Shown here piece after piece: positions 22,199-33,098 of a stretch of 64,000 bases of DNA. Location: positions 115,001 through 179,000 of the forward strand of contig CAJNDS010002682.1 in the NCBI GenBank assembly GCA_905221605.1. The letters run 5' to 3'. Within the stretch, counting starts at the first letter, position 1. Every line of letters starts with the position of its first letter. This stretch comes from Symbiodinium natans (lineage: Eukaryota; Sar; Dinophyceae; Suessiales; Symbiodiniaceae). The notes beneath the pieces were generated by a model. That model did no database searches. It was not told where the DNA came from and saw only the letters and a program-made list of their open reading frames with translations. The translations under genes were made by a program, and so were the position numbers.

Positions 22199-22554
22199 GT
22201 TTAGGGTTTAGGGTTTAGGGTTTAGGGTTTAGGGTTTGGGGTTTAGGGTGTAGGCCTGCGTCAATGCTGTTTTTGGGTTTCGTGTGTCGTGTGCAGGGCC
22301 ATCGTGGCCCGGTCATGCACGCCAAAAGACAAAAACCGTTCATGCGGGTTATTTGTCTATTCAACCGAATACGTTGACCTCTTCACTAGTAGTATGCAGC
22401 GTTGTTTGTTTCAGTTAGCCCGGTATGTTTTTTCATTGCCCGGTGTTCTGAAGCTTCAAACCCTGACGGTCCAGGCCGGAAAGCTCTAACCGAAGCTTCT
22501 CAAACCGAACCCCTAAAACCCTCCAACCCCCCCGTAAACCTCTCTAAACCCCCA

Positions 22555-22745
22555 ACCCCCCTTTACCCCCTAAACCCCCGAAACCCCCGAAACCCCCTAA
22601 GCCCCCGAAACCCCCTAAGCCCCCGAAACCCCCGAAACCCCCAAAACCCCCTAAACCCCCGAAACCCCCTAAGCCCCCGAAACCCCCGAAACCCCCTAAA
22701 CCCCCAAAACCCCTAAACCCCCTAAACCCCCTAAACCCCAACACC
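22555..22745 (-). repeat. CCCCCGAAA/CCCCCTAAA 9-mer variant array
   Basis: Tandem 9-mers with alternating GAAA, TAAA and TAAG. The artefact minus-strand frame is a Gly/Phe repeat. Confidence 0.9.
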
Positions 22746-22925
22746 CCTAAACCCTAAACCCTAAACCCCAAACCCTAAACCCTAAACCCTAAACCCTAAA
22801 CCCTAAACCCTAAACCCTAAACCCTAAACCCTAAACCCTAAACCCTAGACCCTAGACCCTAGACCCTAAACCCTAAACCCTAAACCCTAAACCCCCCTAA
22901 ACCCCCCTAAGCCCTAAACTTGCAG

Positions 22926-22997
22926 AATCCTTCGGCAGGACTTGGACCTTCAGAGAGCCCTCGAGGCCTCCATGCAAAGTGCAGCGCGCAAGGCCGG
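22926..22997 (+). CDS. Candidate exon with ubiquitin-interacting motif
   Basis: Acceptor TTGCAG; one base then ILRQDLDLQRALEASMQ, SAARKA; donor GTCAGG. DLDLQRALEASMQ fits the UIM consensus (acidic run, L-x-x-A-L-x-x-S), a helix that binds ubiquitin. Only the motif is recognised, not the protein. Confidence 0.55.
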
Positions 22998-23036
22998 GTC
23001 AGGGCGTCTTTTGCCTAGTTCTTCGGAGGGCCTATA

Positions 23037-23087
23037 TATAACCATTAAGGGTTTAGGGTTTAGGGCCTATATATAACCATCAAGGGA
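23037..23087 (+). repeat. Direct repeat GGGCCTATATATAACCAT
   Basis: Two copies of GCCTATATATAACCATYAAGGG separated only by telomere-type repeat. The TATATATAA core could be mistaken for a TATA box; no linked start is seen. Confidence 0.7.
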
Positions 23088-23369
23088 TGAATATAGGGCT
23101 GCCTGCTTACGTGGGGCGGGCTGTCAAGCGCACCCGTGCTCTACAATTCTCAACCTTCAGCTCAAAGCCCTCAATCCTCGACGTGCAGACCCTTTAGGAT
23201 CGCGCGTTGTGGGATTGACGGTCTTTACGTGGAACTCCATGGAGAATGGGATTTCGGGCTTGGCGTTTAGGGATAGTAAGGGCATAAGTGCCCAGCTATA
23301 CTTGCGATACTAGCAAAAACCCTGCTATAGGTACCTGTGAACCAAGTAATGTTGACCTAGTAATAATAA

Positions 23370-23396
23370 ACCCCCCCCCCCCCCCCCCCCCCCCCT
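23370..23396 (+). repeat. Poly-C tract
   Basis: About 27 consecutive C residues, followed at 23,440-23,575 by a minisatellite built on AGAGAGAATCAGAGAGGATC. Similar C/G runs occur at 28,530, 43,945, 51,420 and 52,196. Confidence 0.9.
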
Positions 23397-24458
23397 TCAA
23401 TCAAACCCCCCCAAATAGAGTGAGGCCCCTTTGAATAAGGATTCCTTTCCTTAGAGAGAATTAGAGAGGATCAGAGAGAATCACTCAGGATTCCTTTCCT
23501 TAGAGAGAATTAGAGAGGATCAGAGAGAATCAGAGAGGATCAGAAAGGATCAGAGAGAATCAGAGAGGATCAAACAAAGAAAAATGGACCCCCCCCCCAA
23601 AACAACAAGCCCCGACTGGCGTACTTTATTTCCAGGGCTTTATTATTGCTGCGGCCGGGACACCTGGCGTACTTTAATGTTAGGGGCTTTACTAATACTA
23701 GGTTAACATTACCCTCCGCGCTCCGCCCTTCCCCAGACCCCTAATCTTAAACCCTAAGCCCCAAACCCGAAGCTTCAAACAATATCCCCCAAGCCGAAGG
23801 TCGACGACGAAGGCGAGGACAGCCGCTTGGAGCTGGCTTTGGGGCTTTCGTTGCTTTGGGGGGTTTCGGGGTGCCAGGGTTGAAGAGCCTGAGCCCGACT
23901 CTGGGGAGGATTCGTGGCTACTTCGAAGAAGTATGGAGTCGGTACGCATGGTACAACGTCCCTTTTTAGGGCACTTTCTTTTTTTCTGTACCTTACTGAG
24001 AGAACTGCCCATGAAAAGCTGTCAGTAAGAAGTCGCAAAGCCCGCGGCTTCAACTCTGTCACATCCCGACCAGTGGCCTAAACGCCCTAAGCTGTACACC
24101 CCAAATCCCAGGCCTTAAACAACAGGGTTCGAAGTTTTTTCGATAAGCCTCTTGCCCCTTAAGGCAAGGAGAACTCACCAGTTTCGCGGCAAACGGTACA
24201 CGGGAACTCTCAGCGCAAAATGCCAAGCCCCAACCCTGCAACCCCAAACCCTGCATCCTAAACCCAAAACCCAAAACTCCAAGCCCAAAACCCAAAACTC
24301 CAAACCCTAAACCCTAAACCCTAAACTCTAAACCCTAAACCCTCAACCCTAAACCCTAAACCCTCAACCCCAAACCCTAAGCCCCTAAGCCCTAAACCCT
24401 AAACCCTAAACCCTAAACCCCAAAGCCCCAAAGCCCCAAAATCCTGAACCCGACCCAG

Positions 24459-24531
24459 GACCCTTGAGCCAGTCCCGACATGACGCGGGAGCCACAGGTT
24501 GGTTTCGCCAGGCCTCAGGTTGGCGGGTCCA
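24459..24531 (+). CDS. Candidate exon, weak
   Basis: Acceptor ACCCAG; frame PLSQSRHDAGATGWFRQASG then WRVQ; several GT sites follow. C-rich left, TTTAGGG right. Confidence 0.4.
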
Positions 24532-24624
24532 GGGGTTTTGGGTTTAGGGTTTGGGGTTTAGGATTTAGGGTTTAGGGTTTGGGGTTTAGGGTTTAGGGTC
24601 CAGGGTTCGGGGCTTTAGGGCTTC

Positions 24625-24980
24625 GGGTCATGATGTCGGGTTTGCCAATAGATGACAGGGAATTCCAGGATTTAAAAGAATCTGGAAAGGATGGGATTCT
24701 TCTTGGCATAACATTAAATCCTAAGAAATGCATTGGGGAAAAGGTAAGAAGAATACCAAAAAATATTACATGTAGATGAAAAAGAGAAAGTGTACTAGAG
24801 GATGAAAGTAATGACTTCTTAGTACCAGCAATCTTTTCTCCATTAAAAATTATTGCAGAGAAGATAGAAATCATAGCTCCTAAAGAAAGAACAAAATGAA
24901 AATGTGCTACAACATAATATGTATCACGTAATCCTAGATCTACTGCAGCATTTCCAAGAATAATTCCTGTAAACGACCCC
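24625..24980 (-). pseudogene. cox1: Nuclear mitochondrial insert: 3' part of dinoflagellate cox1
   Basis: On the minus strand the frame begins [14 protein letters not shown] and continues with [33 protein letters not shown] and SFPDSF. This is the region from transmembrane helix 9/10 to near the C-terminus of cytochrome c oxidase subunit 1, including the heme-ligand VAHFH. The segment is clearly AT-richer than its flanks. The conserved HDTYY reads RDTYY (codon at 24,926-24,928). That could be an unedited mitochondrial DNA state or later decay, since dinoflagellate cox1 transcripts are edited. Similarity stops at both edges in nuclear-type sequence with telomere repeats to the left, so this is a NUMT and not an organelle gene. 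An assembly chimera cannot be excluded. Confidence 0.9.
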
Positions 24981-25025
24981 AGCCCCACGCCCAGAGGCTT
25001 CGAGACCAGCCGCGTGGCTCGTGGC

Positions 25026-25182
25026 TCAAGCCAGCTTCTTGCTTTTCTTGTAGTCTGTCAACTTGCTTTCGAAAGCCTCTCCCCCGCCGGACAATCCGAG
25101 AAACTGCTCGATAGCTTCCGGCGATGGTGGCGACTCGCTTTGCTTGTGCCCCTTGGCTACATGCGCACAAAGCTCGCAGCTT
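25026..25182 (-). CDS. Minus-strand C-terminal fragment, unknown protein
   Basis: The minus-strand frame reads [49 protein letters not shown] and a stop. Composition is typical of real protein and no repeat is involved. The 5' edge is probably an acceptor after TTGAAG or an insertion edge. It lies about 45 bp from the cox1 fragment in the same orientation, so the two may have arrived together. Family not recognised. Confidence 0.5.
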
Positions 25183-25489
25183 CAAAGCAATCGTGGAGGT
25201 GTAAACGTTGTACCTCGATGGAACCAAGAGATATCTTTCTTGTTGATGGCCGTTTTATGGTCATCCGACTTGCAACCCTACTCTGGACTGCTCTTGACAT
25301 GGTTTTTCCTTTGCTTAAAGGGCCCACAAACACATAATAGGTCCTGGCCCTGTTCAAGGAATCAAAGTACTAGGCAATCGGCTATGTAGTACCTAAATCC
25401 CGAATCCCTAAATATGCGCAAGGCGCCCCAAACACCCTAACTCCTGAACTGCCCAGAGCCCTAAACCCCTGAACCTGAAGCCCCTCAAG

Positions 25490-25569
25490 GCCTTGCTCGG
25501 CGCAAGCCTTTCCTTGGTGCCCGGCGTGCGGGTGGGCCATGATGCCCTAAAGGCCGTGGAGGTTCATTG
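25490..25569 (+). CDS. Candidate exon, unknown protein
   Basis: Acceptor CTCAAG; frame ALLGASLSLVPGVRVGHDAL then KAVEVH plus two bases; donor GTAGGG. C-rich left, G-rich right. Protein-like, family unknown. Confidence 0.6.
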
Positions 25570-26135
25570 GTAGGGTTGAGGGGCTCTTACAGGGGGTTGA
25601 GGGGTTTAGGGTTTAGGGGTTGGGGGGTTGAGGGGGTTGAGGGGCTGAGGGGGCGTAGGGTTTAGGGCATAGGTTGCATAGGTTTGTGCAGAGGGGCCTT
25701 GGTGTCTCGGGCGGATTCTGAAGCCCGAGTCTAAGCACCAAGCTGTAGCCTGGAGCAGCGTCAAAACTACCAGCAAAGCGTGCTACCTCGCTCGTGGCCG
25801 GCACGAATTGGAAGGTATCACTTTAGTGTTCTGGGTTTAAGGTTTTAGGGTTTCGGGTCAAGGTTTAGGGTTCAGGGTTTGGGTAGTCATGAGGAGACAT
25901 CCCAGATACGGTCCTCTCGCCTCCATTCAGGGTTTAAGGCTTCTTTAGGGTTTGGGGTCTCTAAGCCGCTAAAAAATGAATTGGGGGCGGGGGGGTCCCT
26001 AAACCCTAAACCCGAAACCCAAAACCCTAAACCCTAAACCCTAAACCCTCAACCCTTTTTTTTGAAAACCTAGCTTGGTCCGCCAGGCAGCCCGGGATGG
26101 AGTTGCTCTTTGGGAGAATGGTTTTTCAAAGTTCT

Positions 26136-26145
26136 CTCTCTGTCG

Positions 26146-26180
<35 letters not shown>

Positions 26181-26182
26181 GT
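26136..26182 (+). repeat. CT microsatellite
   Basis: Nearly pure (CT)n. Similar short GA/CT tracts lie at 5,413 and 29,848. Confidence 0.9.
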
Positions 26183-26398
26183 CTACCATGAGTAGAAAGC
26201 CTGTTCATAAGTAGTGAGTGGTTCAAAAGGTTTGAAGCACAACTCCCAGCAAGCCTTCAGGCCCCGCGCTTGTTTTCAGAAGGAACCGGGGAGTGCAAGG
26301 GGCCCATATTCCCCCATTATAGCCATTAGGGGAAAGAGTTTATGGTTGCTGGGCTTATGAAGGAATATGGGCCTTATGATGCACTAGTTGTGCCGCAG

Positions 26399-26476
26399 GC
26401 GGAGGCGTTTGCCCACATAGTCGAGGACAGGAGCATCCTGAGACCCCCCCAACGCCCCGAAGCCTCCTACGTGAAG
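26399..26476 (+). CDS. Candidate exon, unknown protein
   Basis: Twenty-six codons, phase 0: AEAFAHIVEDRSILRPPQR then PEASYVK; acceptor GCCGCAG; donor GTCCGT. The open frame extends further on both sides. Confidence 0.6.
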
Positions 26477-26966
26477 GTCCGTGGGCGGGTTTCAATAGAA
26501 CAACAAGTACGTGTAGCCCCATGCGAGTGCTTGCCTGATTTGATGGGAAGGTCATCAAGAGGGTGAACGCCAACATAATACCCCAGAAGCCATGTACCCC
26601 GCGCCTTTTGGCTAAAACCCTGCACCCCAAACCCTAAACCCTAAACCCTACTAAACCCTAAACCCTAAACCCTAAACCTTAAACCCTAAACCCTAAACCC
26701 TAAACCCTAAACCCTAAACCCTAAACCCTAAACCCTAAACCCTAAGCCTAAACCCTAAACCCTAAACCCTAAACCCCTCCCCCACTCGCTACCATCCTCG
26801 GTTCCTTCTACAACTCCCCAACACCCCTCCAAAAAGGATCCCTATAAACCCTAAACTTAAACCCTAAACCCTCAACCCCAAATAGGGTCCCTATTAAAAG
26901 CCCCCGGTTCAAAAAGGGAGCAGGCCTGTTGCGCCCAAGCTCGTTCTTAGCCCACGGCCTGTCCAG

Positions 26967-27041
26967 ACTGAGCTTCGGAAGGACAGCGTGGCCGCCTACT
27001 ACGAGGGCAAGAAGCTGTCCATGGCCAGCAAGAAGGCCGGA
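26967..27041 (+). CDS. Candidate exon, unknown protein
   Basis: Twenty-five codons, TELRKDSVAAYYEGKKLS then MASKKAG; acceptor GTCCAG; donor GTAAAA; phase 0, compatible with the exon at 26,399. A hairpin element starts just downstream. Confidence 0.62.
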
Positions 27042-27061
27042 GTAAAACACTCATGGGGTCC

Positions 27062-27173
27062 GACTTGGGCTGTTTTTTTTTAATGCTAGCAGCATTTACT
27101 CGGGATGATAAGAGGGGGTATTATCATCCGGTACTAAAGACTAGATAGTATAAGGGGGAGCATCCCAAGATTC
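27062..27173. repeat. Hairpin/MITE-like element, family A (diverged)
   Basis: Ends in ATAGTATAAGGGGGAGCATCCC, like the other family A ends. Internal GGGATGATAA/TTATCATCC inverted repeat. Confidence 0.5.
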
Positions 27174-27511
27174 AACCCGAAACCGGGAGTTTAGGGTTTT
27201 GGGTGCCGTAGGTTCTATCCGGGCATGGGACTCCTACACCCTAAAAGCTAAACCCTAAACCATGCACCCTACACCCTAAACCCTAAACCCTAAACCCTAA
27301 ACCCTAAACCCTAAACCCTAAACCCTAAACCCTAAACCCTAAACCCTAAACCCTAAACCCTAAACCCTAAACCCTAAACCTAACCCTAAACCCTAAACCC
27401 TAAACCCTAAACCCTAAACCCTAAACCCTAAACCCTAAACCCTAAACCCTAAACCCTAAACCCTAAACCCTACACCCACCACGCCCAAACCCCAAACTCA
27501 GAGTCCCCCAG

Positions 27512-27576
27512 ACGGTCATCTCGGGCTGTCCAGCCCTGGCCGGAGCCGGAAATGCCCAGAGAACGCTGCTCGATTG
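27512..27576 (+). CDS. Candidate exon with stop
   Basis: Acceptor CCCCAG, frame TVISGCPALAGAGNAQRT then LLD and TGA. C-rich left, G-rich right. Could be a last exon, or an exon with an earlier donor. Confidence 0.35.
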
Positions 27577-27932
27577 ATCCAGTGGACTTTGGGATTCAGG
27601 GTTGAGGGTTTTAGGGTTTATGGTTTAGGGTTTAGGGTTTATGGCTTAGGGTTTAGGGTTTGGTGGGGTTTAAGGCTCAGGGTTCTGGGCTTTGATTTTC
27701 CCGTGCGTGGTTCAGGGACTGAGGAGAACGGTTCGTTCTTGTCCCGTGCTTTTGCGCAAAGCGGCTTGGGGTGTGAAGGCTTTTCGGTATGCGTTGTTTC
27801 GGGCGCTTAGGGTTGGGTCTTAAACCCGTTTGCCTACCCAGGCCCTGTAGCTCTCAACCCTAAGCCCAATAAACTCCATAAGCCCTAGACCCCGACTCGG
27901 ACCTGAAATCGCAATAAGACCCGCAATTGCAG

Positions 27933-27990
27933 ATGCAGTCGCCGTTGCCTGTCTGAACGAAGCTTCGGGTGTAAAGGAACACGAAGTATG
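27933..27990 (+). CDS. Candidate exon, weak
   Basis: Acceptor AATTGCAG, frame AVAVACLNEASGVKEHEV then TGA. The GT at 27,970 is an alternative donor. Confidence 0.35.
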
Positions 27991-27999
27991 AAGGGATTT

Positions 28000-30000
28000 A
28001 AGGAGGAGTCCCTTACAAGGGTCCCGGTTAGTCCCTTGAAAGTTTAGGGTTTAGAGTTTAGGGGTTAAGCTACGACACATCACCCTAAAGATTCTAAACC
28101 CTAAGCCCTAAACTTCTGAGGTGCCCGAACTACCGCGGAACAGCCCCAATGCAATATTATACAATAGAATCTTTTAATGAACCTAGGAGCCGGGGGTACG
28201 GGGGACCCTAGGACCCATAAGCCTCGATCCTTGAAGCCCTCAACCCTAAAACCCTTTAGGGTTTCAGGGTTGCAGGGCGTTTTTGAGGGTGTTACGGGTT
28301 TTAGGGTTGTAGGGTTTTAGACGTTTTCAGGTTTACGCTCCTAAACCCAGAAATCCTGGGATTTCTGGGCCAGGGCCCTGACCCCCAAAATCTCAAACCC
28401 AGGTTTACAGTTCTGGGTTTAGTGTAAGAAAGCCCTAAACCATGAAACGCAATGTCGCCATGCGAGACGAACCTTGAAGTTGACTCAACATTCTACCTGA
28501 AACGCCCGGTGTTCAGCCCTAGAAGACCCGAAACACCAACCCCCCTCCCCCCCCCCCCCCCCCCCTTAATTACACCAAGACTCCCTTTTTGGGGTTAGGG
28601 TTTAGGGTTTAGGGTTTAGGGTTTAGGGTTTAGGGTTTAGGGCTAGCAAGCCCAGGCCTGCAGCGAACTGCACCTTGGACCAAGGCTCTCACGAGGCGGT
28701 TTCGGGTTTTGGGCTTTCAGGGTGTTTAGGGCTTAGGGGTTTACGTCTTTAGGGTTTAGGGTTTAGGGTTTAGGGTTTAGGGTTTAGGGTTCAGGCTTAA
28801 GATTTGATTCAAGGGATGAAGACTCGCACCCCTAAGGTTATATACCCTTAGGGGTCCTTAAAAAGTGACCCCCAAAACCCAAGGGTACAACCTTTAGGGT
28901 CCAAGGTAGAACCCCGAGATTGATGAGGGCTAGCGTGATGTAGGATTTGGGGCTTTCCTAGAATTGTCAGGTTCGCATCTTTGTGTTGGGGCGGGGGGTT
29001 TGGGGTTTATGGCTTGGGCCTTTGTTCGGAATGCTTGTGGGCTTTCTTAGGATGGGTGGGCCGGGGTTTGGGGCCTTTCGGGCTTCAGGGTTTGAAACTT
29101 TTGGGCTCTGGGATCTAGGGGGTTTAGGGTTTAGGGTTTGGGGTTTGGGGTTTGGGGTTAGGGTTTAGGGTTTAGGGTGTAATTGGAAGGTTCGGGGGTT
29201 TACAAGTTAAAGGTTCAAGGATTCCTTGGGGTGGTTCCAGACTCAGGAAGGGCTTTAGAGCTTTGGGGTTTTTGGGGGGTGCGCATCTCAACCCTGCTCA
29301 GCCCTAAACCCCTAAACCCCTAAACCTAAAACCCTAGTCCTTCCTTTATTTTGTCCTAGATTGCTTGGGAATTCAACACTTTGCAAATGGACCAGACGTC
29401 GGGAAGTATGCAACATGCTTCGCGCCGCGCGACTTTTGTACCGCTGCGCGGAGACCCCACAAAGACTTGGCAAGGACTCCAGTCCCTGCACGCACAGACT
29501 CGGCCTTTACGTCCTAAACCCGAAGCAGCAGGACTGTTTCACCTACTCAAACTGGTGCGCGTGTGCTCGATCAAGAGGACTTCCTGGGAGTCTGGAGTTT
29601 TGCCAAAGGCATCAGGGCTCAGAGCTTTCAAGGCGTTAGGGCGGTTACTCGAGGCGATGTAGGGTTGAGTGTGGGTTCTGACGATGCCTCGGTGGTCCTT
29701 GACTGAGATTCTGGACCCTCGACCCAAAACCTTGAATCCCGAACCCAAAATCCATTCGGGCAAGTGTTCGCTTCCTCTGAGCCCGCGTACTGGGCACCCC
29801 AAGTGGCCTAGCAGGTTCGTTCTTCGCGAAGTATGTTGAACACATACTCTCTCTCTCTCTCTTGAACAGCAGTCTTTCCTCTTTTTCTTTCTGAAGACGA
29901 AGGTTTGGGGTTGAAGCGTCTTCTCATCTTTTGAAACACATGTATTCCGGGCTCCACAGACACCCAAAACCCTAAATCCAGAGCCCTAAACCCTCCCGGA
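28000..30000. other. Mostly non-coding or unassigned
   Basis: Telomere-type arrays, poly-C (28,530) and an island at 28,655-28,703 that could be a weak exon (NCTLDQGSHEAV). A unique 300-bp stretch at 29,360-29,660 has two competing + strand frames and no recognisable product. Confidence 0.45.
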
Positions 30001-30005
30001 AGAAG

Positions 30006-30071
30006 GTGGCGGAGGGGAACTGCCTGGCCCGGTCGAAAGCCCGCATGTGCGCCTTCCCCTTGGCAGGCGGG
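30006..30071 (+). CDS. Candidate exon, unknown protein
   Basis: Frame VAEGNCLARSKARMCAFPLA then GG; donor GTGTGT. The frame stays open to TAG at 30,131. Left CCCTAAA, right TTTAGGG variants. Confidence 0.55.
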
Positions 30072-30294
30072 GTGTGTGCTGCGGTGCCTGCCTGGGATCC
30101 TACCAAAAACTCCGAAGAAGTGACAAAGATTTAGGGTTTGGTGTTTGGGGTTTAGGGTTTAATTAGGGTTTAGGGTTTAGGGTTTAGGGCTTAGGGCTTA
30201 GGGTTTAGGGTTTAGGGTTTAGGGTTTAGGGTTTAGGGTTTAGGTACTAAGCACCCTACTACGGACCCTAAAGCCCTAAACTCTACTGGCCAAG

Positions 30295-30325
30295 GAGCGG
30301 CCAAAAGCCCACTTTGACCACCCCG
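30295..30325 (+). CDS. Candidate short exon
   Basis: Acceptor GCCAAG, frame ERPKAHFDHP plus one base, donor GTAAGC. Both splice sites are good and the length is 31 nt. Confidence 0.5.
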
Positions 30326-30779
30326 GTAAGCGAATTTCCGGGACTCTGCAGCCTGCAGACAGGAGGTGGCTTCGGAGGTTGAGTTTTAGGGTCTGAGGGT
30401 TTAGGGTTTAGGGTTTAGGATTTAGGGCTGTAAGTCTGGTCAGAAGACTCGTAACCTTACTGGTATACTCCACTAGACCTGGTTGGGCGGGTTTATGTTT
30501 AGGGCCGAGTGCATCAGCCGAAATTATTTCCAATGTCATCCCCTCACAAATCCCCAGCATCGTGATAGCATCACCAAAATACATCAAAACACACATCCCA
30601 ACTGTTCCAGGCCCCTTTTGTAGTTTTGTGGGCCCAAACCAGAGTTCAGGGTTTGGGGTTTTTCAGTTTAGGGTTTAGGGTTTAGGGTTTAGGGTTTTCA
30701 GTTTAGGGTTTAGGGTTTTCAGTTTAGGGTTTTCAGTTTAGGGTTTAGGGTTTCGGGTGTAGGGTTTGAGGGTGCGGAG

Positions 30780-30846
30780 GCATACCTGGGCTTGCCGGCA
30801 AAGATCCCAGAGTCATCGCGGCCTGGCATGGGTCCGTTCGGCCCAG
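30780..30846 (+). CDS. Candidate exon, unknown protein
   Basis: Frame AYLGLPAKIPESSRPGMGPF then GP plus one base; acceptor GCGGAG; donor GTTTGG. G-rich repeats on both sides. Confidence 0.5.
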
Positions 30847-31664
30847 GTTTGGGTTTGGGGCGGGATTGGGGCGCAGGGTTTAGGCTTTTTGGGGTTTGGG
30901 TTTAGGGTCTACAGTAGGGTCTAGAGTTTCGGGTATAGGGTTTGGAGTTTAGGGTTTAGGGTTTAGGGGTTCAGGTTTCAGGGTTTGGGTTTTTTTGGGC
31001 TTTGTGTTCTTTTGGGTGTTTTTTTGTGAGGCATTGAGGGCATATGAGGCTGGCTTTTGTGGTTGTGGATGGCCTAGAACGCATGCTTCTCAGCTCACAA
31101 ACCCCACGCACCTTCCTGCATATGCATCTAACAGCCAGGCTTTGTTGCCCAGGAAAGGGGGCTTAGTAGCACGCCGGGTGGCGTCGGTTTCAGAGTACAG
31201 GAACCAAGTTCCCCTAAGCCCGAAACCCTAAAGCACGGTTGACAAATACGCGTATTTGAGACAAGCAGGTCCTAAAGCAGGGGCCCGAACTTAGACATCT
31301 TCCCATCCTGGGCTTACCGGGCCCCTGTCCAGGAACTTCAATGTCAAGTCATATGACTGTGTCATGTGAACTTTGTTTATGTTCCTGGCAAGAGCCCGGT
31401 TGCAGGCTTTAGGCTTTGTAGGGTTAGGGTTTAGGGTGTTTGAAAGCAGTCCTCGAAGTCCAAAGTACCTGGGGAGATACTCTTGTCAAACATGTTATAC
31501 CTCGAACCCTAAACCCTGCACCCTAAACCCTAAACGACCCTAAACCCTAAACCCTAAACCCTAAACCCTAAACCCTAAACCCTAATCCCTAAACCCTGAA
31601 CCCTAAACCCCACAGATCTTGAGCCGATGTGTCGTGTCTTAGAGCGCGCGCGCGCGGCGCCGAG

Positions 31665-31718
31665 GACTCGGCCATCATCAACGGAGACAAGCAGCTTTTC
31701 GAGGCTCCTTGCAATCAT
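31665..31718 (+). CDS. Candidate exon, unknown protein
   Basis: Eighteen codons, phase 0: DSAIINGDKQLFEAPCNH; acceptor GCCGAG; donor GTAGGA. It joins in frame to the exon at 32,644. Confidence 0.6.
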
Positions 31719-32643
31719 GTAGGATTTAGGGTTTAGGGTTTCGGGTTCAGGGTTTAGGGTTTAGGGTTTCGGGTTTAGGGTTTGGGGTTTAGGGTCTAGG
31801 GGTTAGGGTTTGGGGTTTGGGGTTTAGGGTTCAGGGTTTGGGGTTTAGGGTTGAGGGTTGAGGGTTTAGGGTTTGGGGTTTGGGGTTTCGGGTTTCGGGT
31901 TTGGGGTTTAGGGTTTGGGGTTAGGGTTTAGGGTTGAGGGTTTAGGGTTGAGGGTTTAGGGTTTGGGGTTCAGGTTTAAGGTTGGGGTTTAGGGTTTGGG
32001 GTTTGGGGTTTAGTTTGGGGTTTAGGGTGGGCGTCGAGCTTGGGCAGAGCTGTCGTCAAGGAACTTTGAAATAAAGAAATTGACGGGCCGGATTGCTTAA
32101 CTTCTTGAGGTCAAGAAATGATGGAGGGGCCGTTGCAAAAACTAAGCCCTAAACCCTAAACCCTAAACCCTAAACCCTAAACCCTAAACCCTAAACCCTA
32201 AACCCTAAACCCCAACCCTAAACCCTAAACAGCCAAAGTTTAGAAAGTTTGGTCCCCAGGATGAGGGCACCCTGGGTTTCTGAGCCTTGCTCTCATTTTT
32301 TCGCATTTTTATCCCGGGGCTTTTCAGGGTGCTTGTTTCTTAAGCCAATGATTTCTGAAGCAGTGCTGTCACTGCACATCAACAACAGCTTTTTTGCATT
32401 TGTGTATTCACACAACTTCCCTCAACTTCGGGATCTGTTTCATATTGGCAGGAGTTTTCCCGAGATAAGAAGCATTCGGGCCGCGCTGAGACGCCGAGAA
32501 TCGCCCTAGAATTTATCACATCTCCTCCCCGCCAACCCCACCCCCAAACCCCCAACCCCGAACCCCTAACCCCTAAGCCCTTGCTCCTAAACCCCAAACC
32601 CCAAACCCTGAACCCTAAACCCTAAAGCCTCACCCGGATGCAG

Positions 32644-32680
32644 GCGAAGGTGCTGGGAGACAGAGGCGCGCCCCATCAGG
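32644..32680 (+). CDS. Candidate exon, unknown protein
   Basis: Acceptor GATGCAG, frame AKVLGDRGAPHQ plus one base, GC donor (GCAAAG). The phase fits the exon starting at 32,793. Confidence 0.5.
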
Positions 32681-32792
32681 GCAAAGCTTAGGGTTTTAGG
32701 GCTTAGGATTTACTGTAGGGTTTAGGGTTTAAGATGATCCTTAAGAAGCCAAGCTGTGGGCCCAAAACCTATTTTTTCCGAGGGCTCCGGAG

Positions 32793-32902
32793 CAACCCAG
32801 TATCTGTTCCGCTTGGAGGCGGCTATGGGAAGTGTTCTTGTTGAGGAGCATGAATTTTACCGGAAGAAGGCTACGGAATATGGCTTCTTCCTGGCCTTCT
32901 GA
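32793..32902 (+). CDS. Probable last exon of the upstream gene
   Basis: After acceptor CCGGAG the frame reads TQYLFRLEAAMGSVLVEEH, EFYRKKATEYGFFLAF and TGA. It is highly charged and helical with no repeats, and the phase agrees with 32,644-32,680. The exon at 33,099 (QSOX-type gene) starts 200 bp later on the same strand, so the two genes are close neighbours. Confidence 0.6.
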
Positions 32903-32947
32903 TGGTCACTTCATTTAAGCGTCTTAACAAGACCCCAACGTTTCATG
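32902..32947 (+). CDS. Possible first exon of the QSOX-type gene
   Basis: An ATG overlaps the stop codon of the preceding exon (TGATG). The frame reads MVTSFKRLNKTPTFH and then meets a GCAAGG donor after one base of the next codon. That phase matches the exon at 33,099, which starts with two bases. No hydrophobic signal peptide is visible, which a secreted oxidase would normally need, so this start is only a candidate. Confidence 0.25.
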
Positions 32948-33098
32948 GCAAGGTTCGTCCTCGCACCCTAAGCCCTAAACCCTAAACCCTAAACCCTAAA
33001 CCCTAAACCCTAAACCCCAAACCCTAAACGCTAAGCCCTAAACCCTAAACCCTAGACCCTAAACCCTAGACCCTAAACCCTAAACCCTAACCCTGCAG

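Larger units (their letters stand above)
22998..24458. other. No gene recognised
   Basis: Poly-C, AGAGAG minisatellite and unique sequence with short competing frames on both strands (23.7-24.3 kb), then CCCTAAA-type repeats from 24,300. Nothing supportable as a gene. Confidence 0.5.

Noticed and set aside
23040-23085. TATATATAA as TATA boxes
   Set aside because: Dinoflagellate promoters generally lack TATA boxes, and no gene start follows the two copies.
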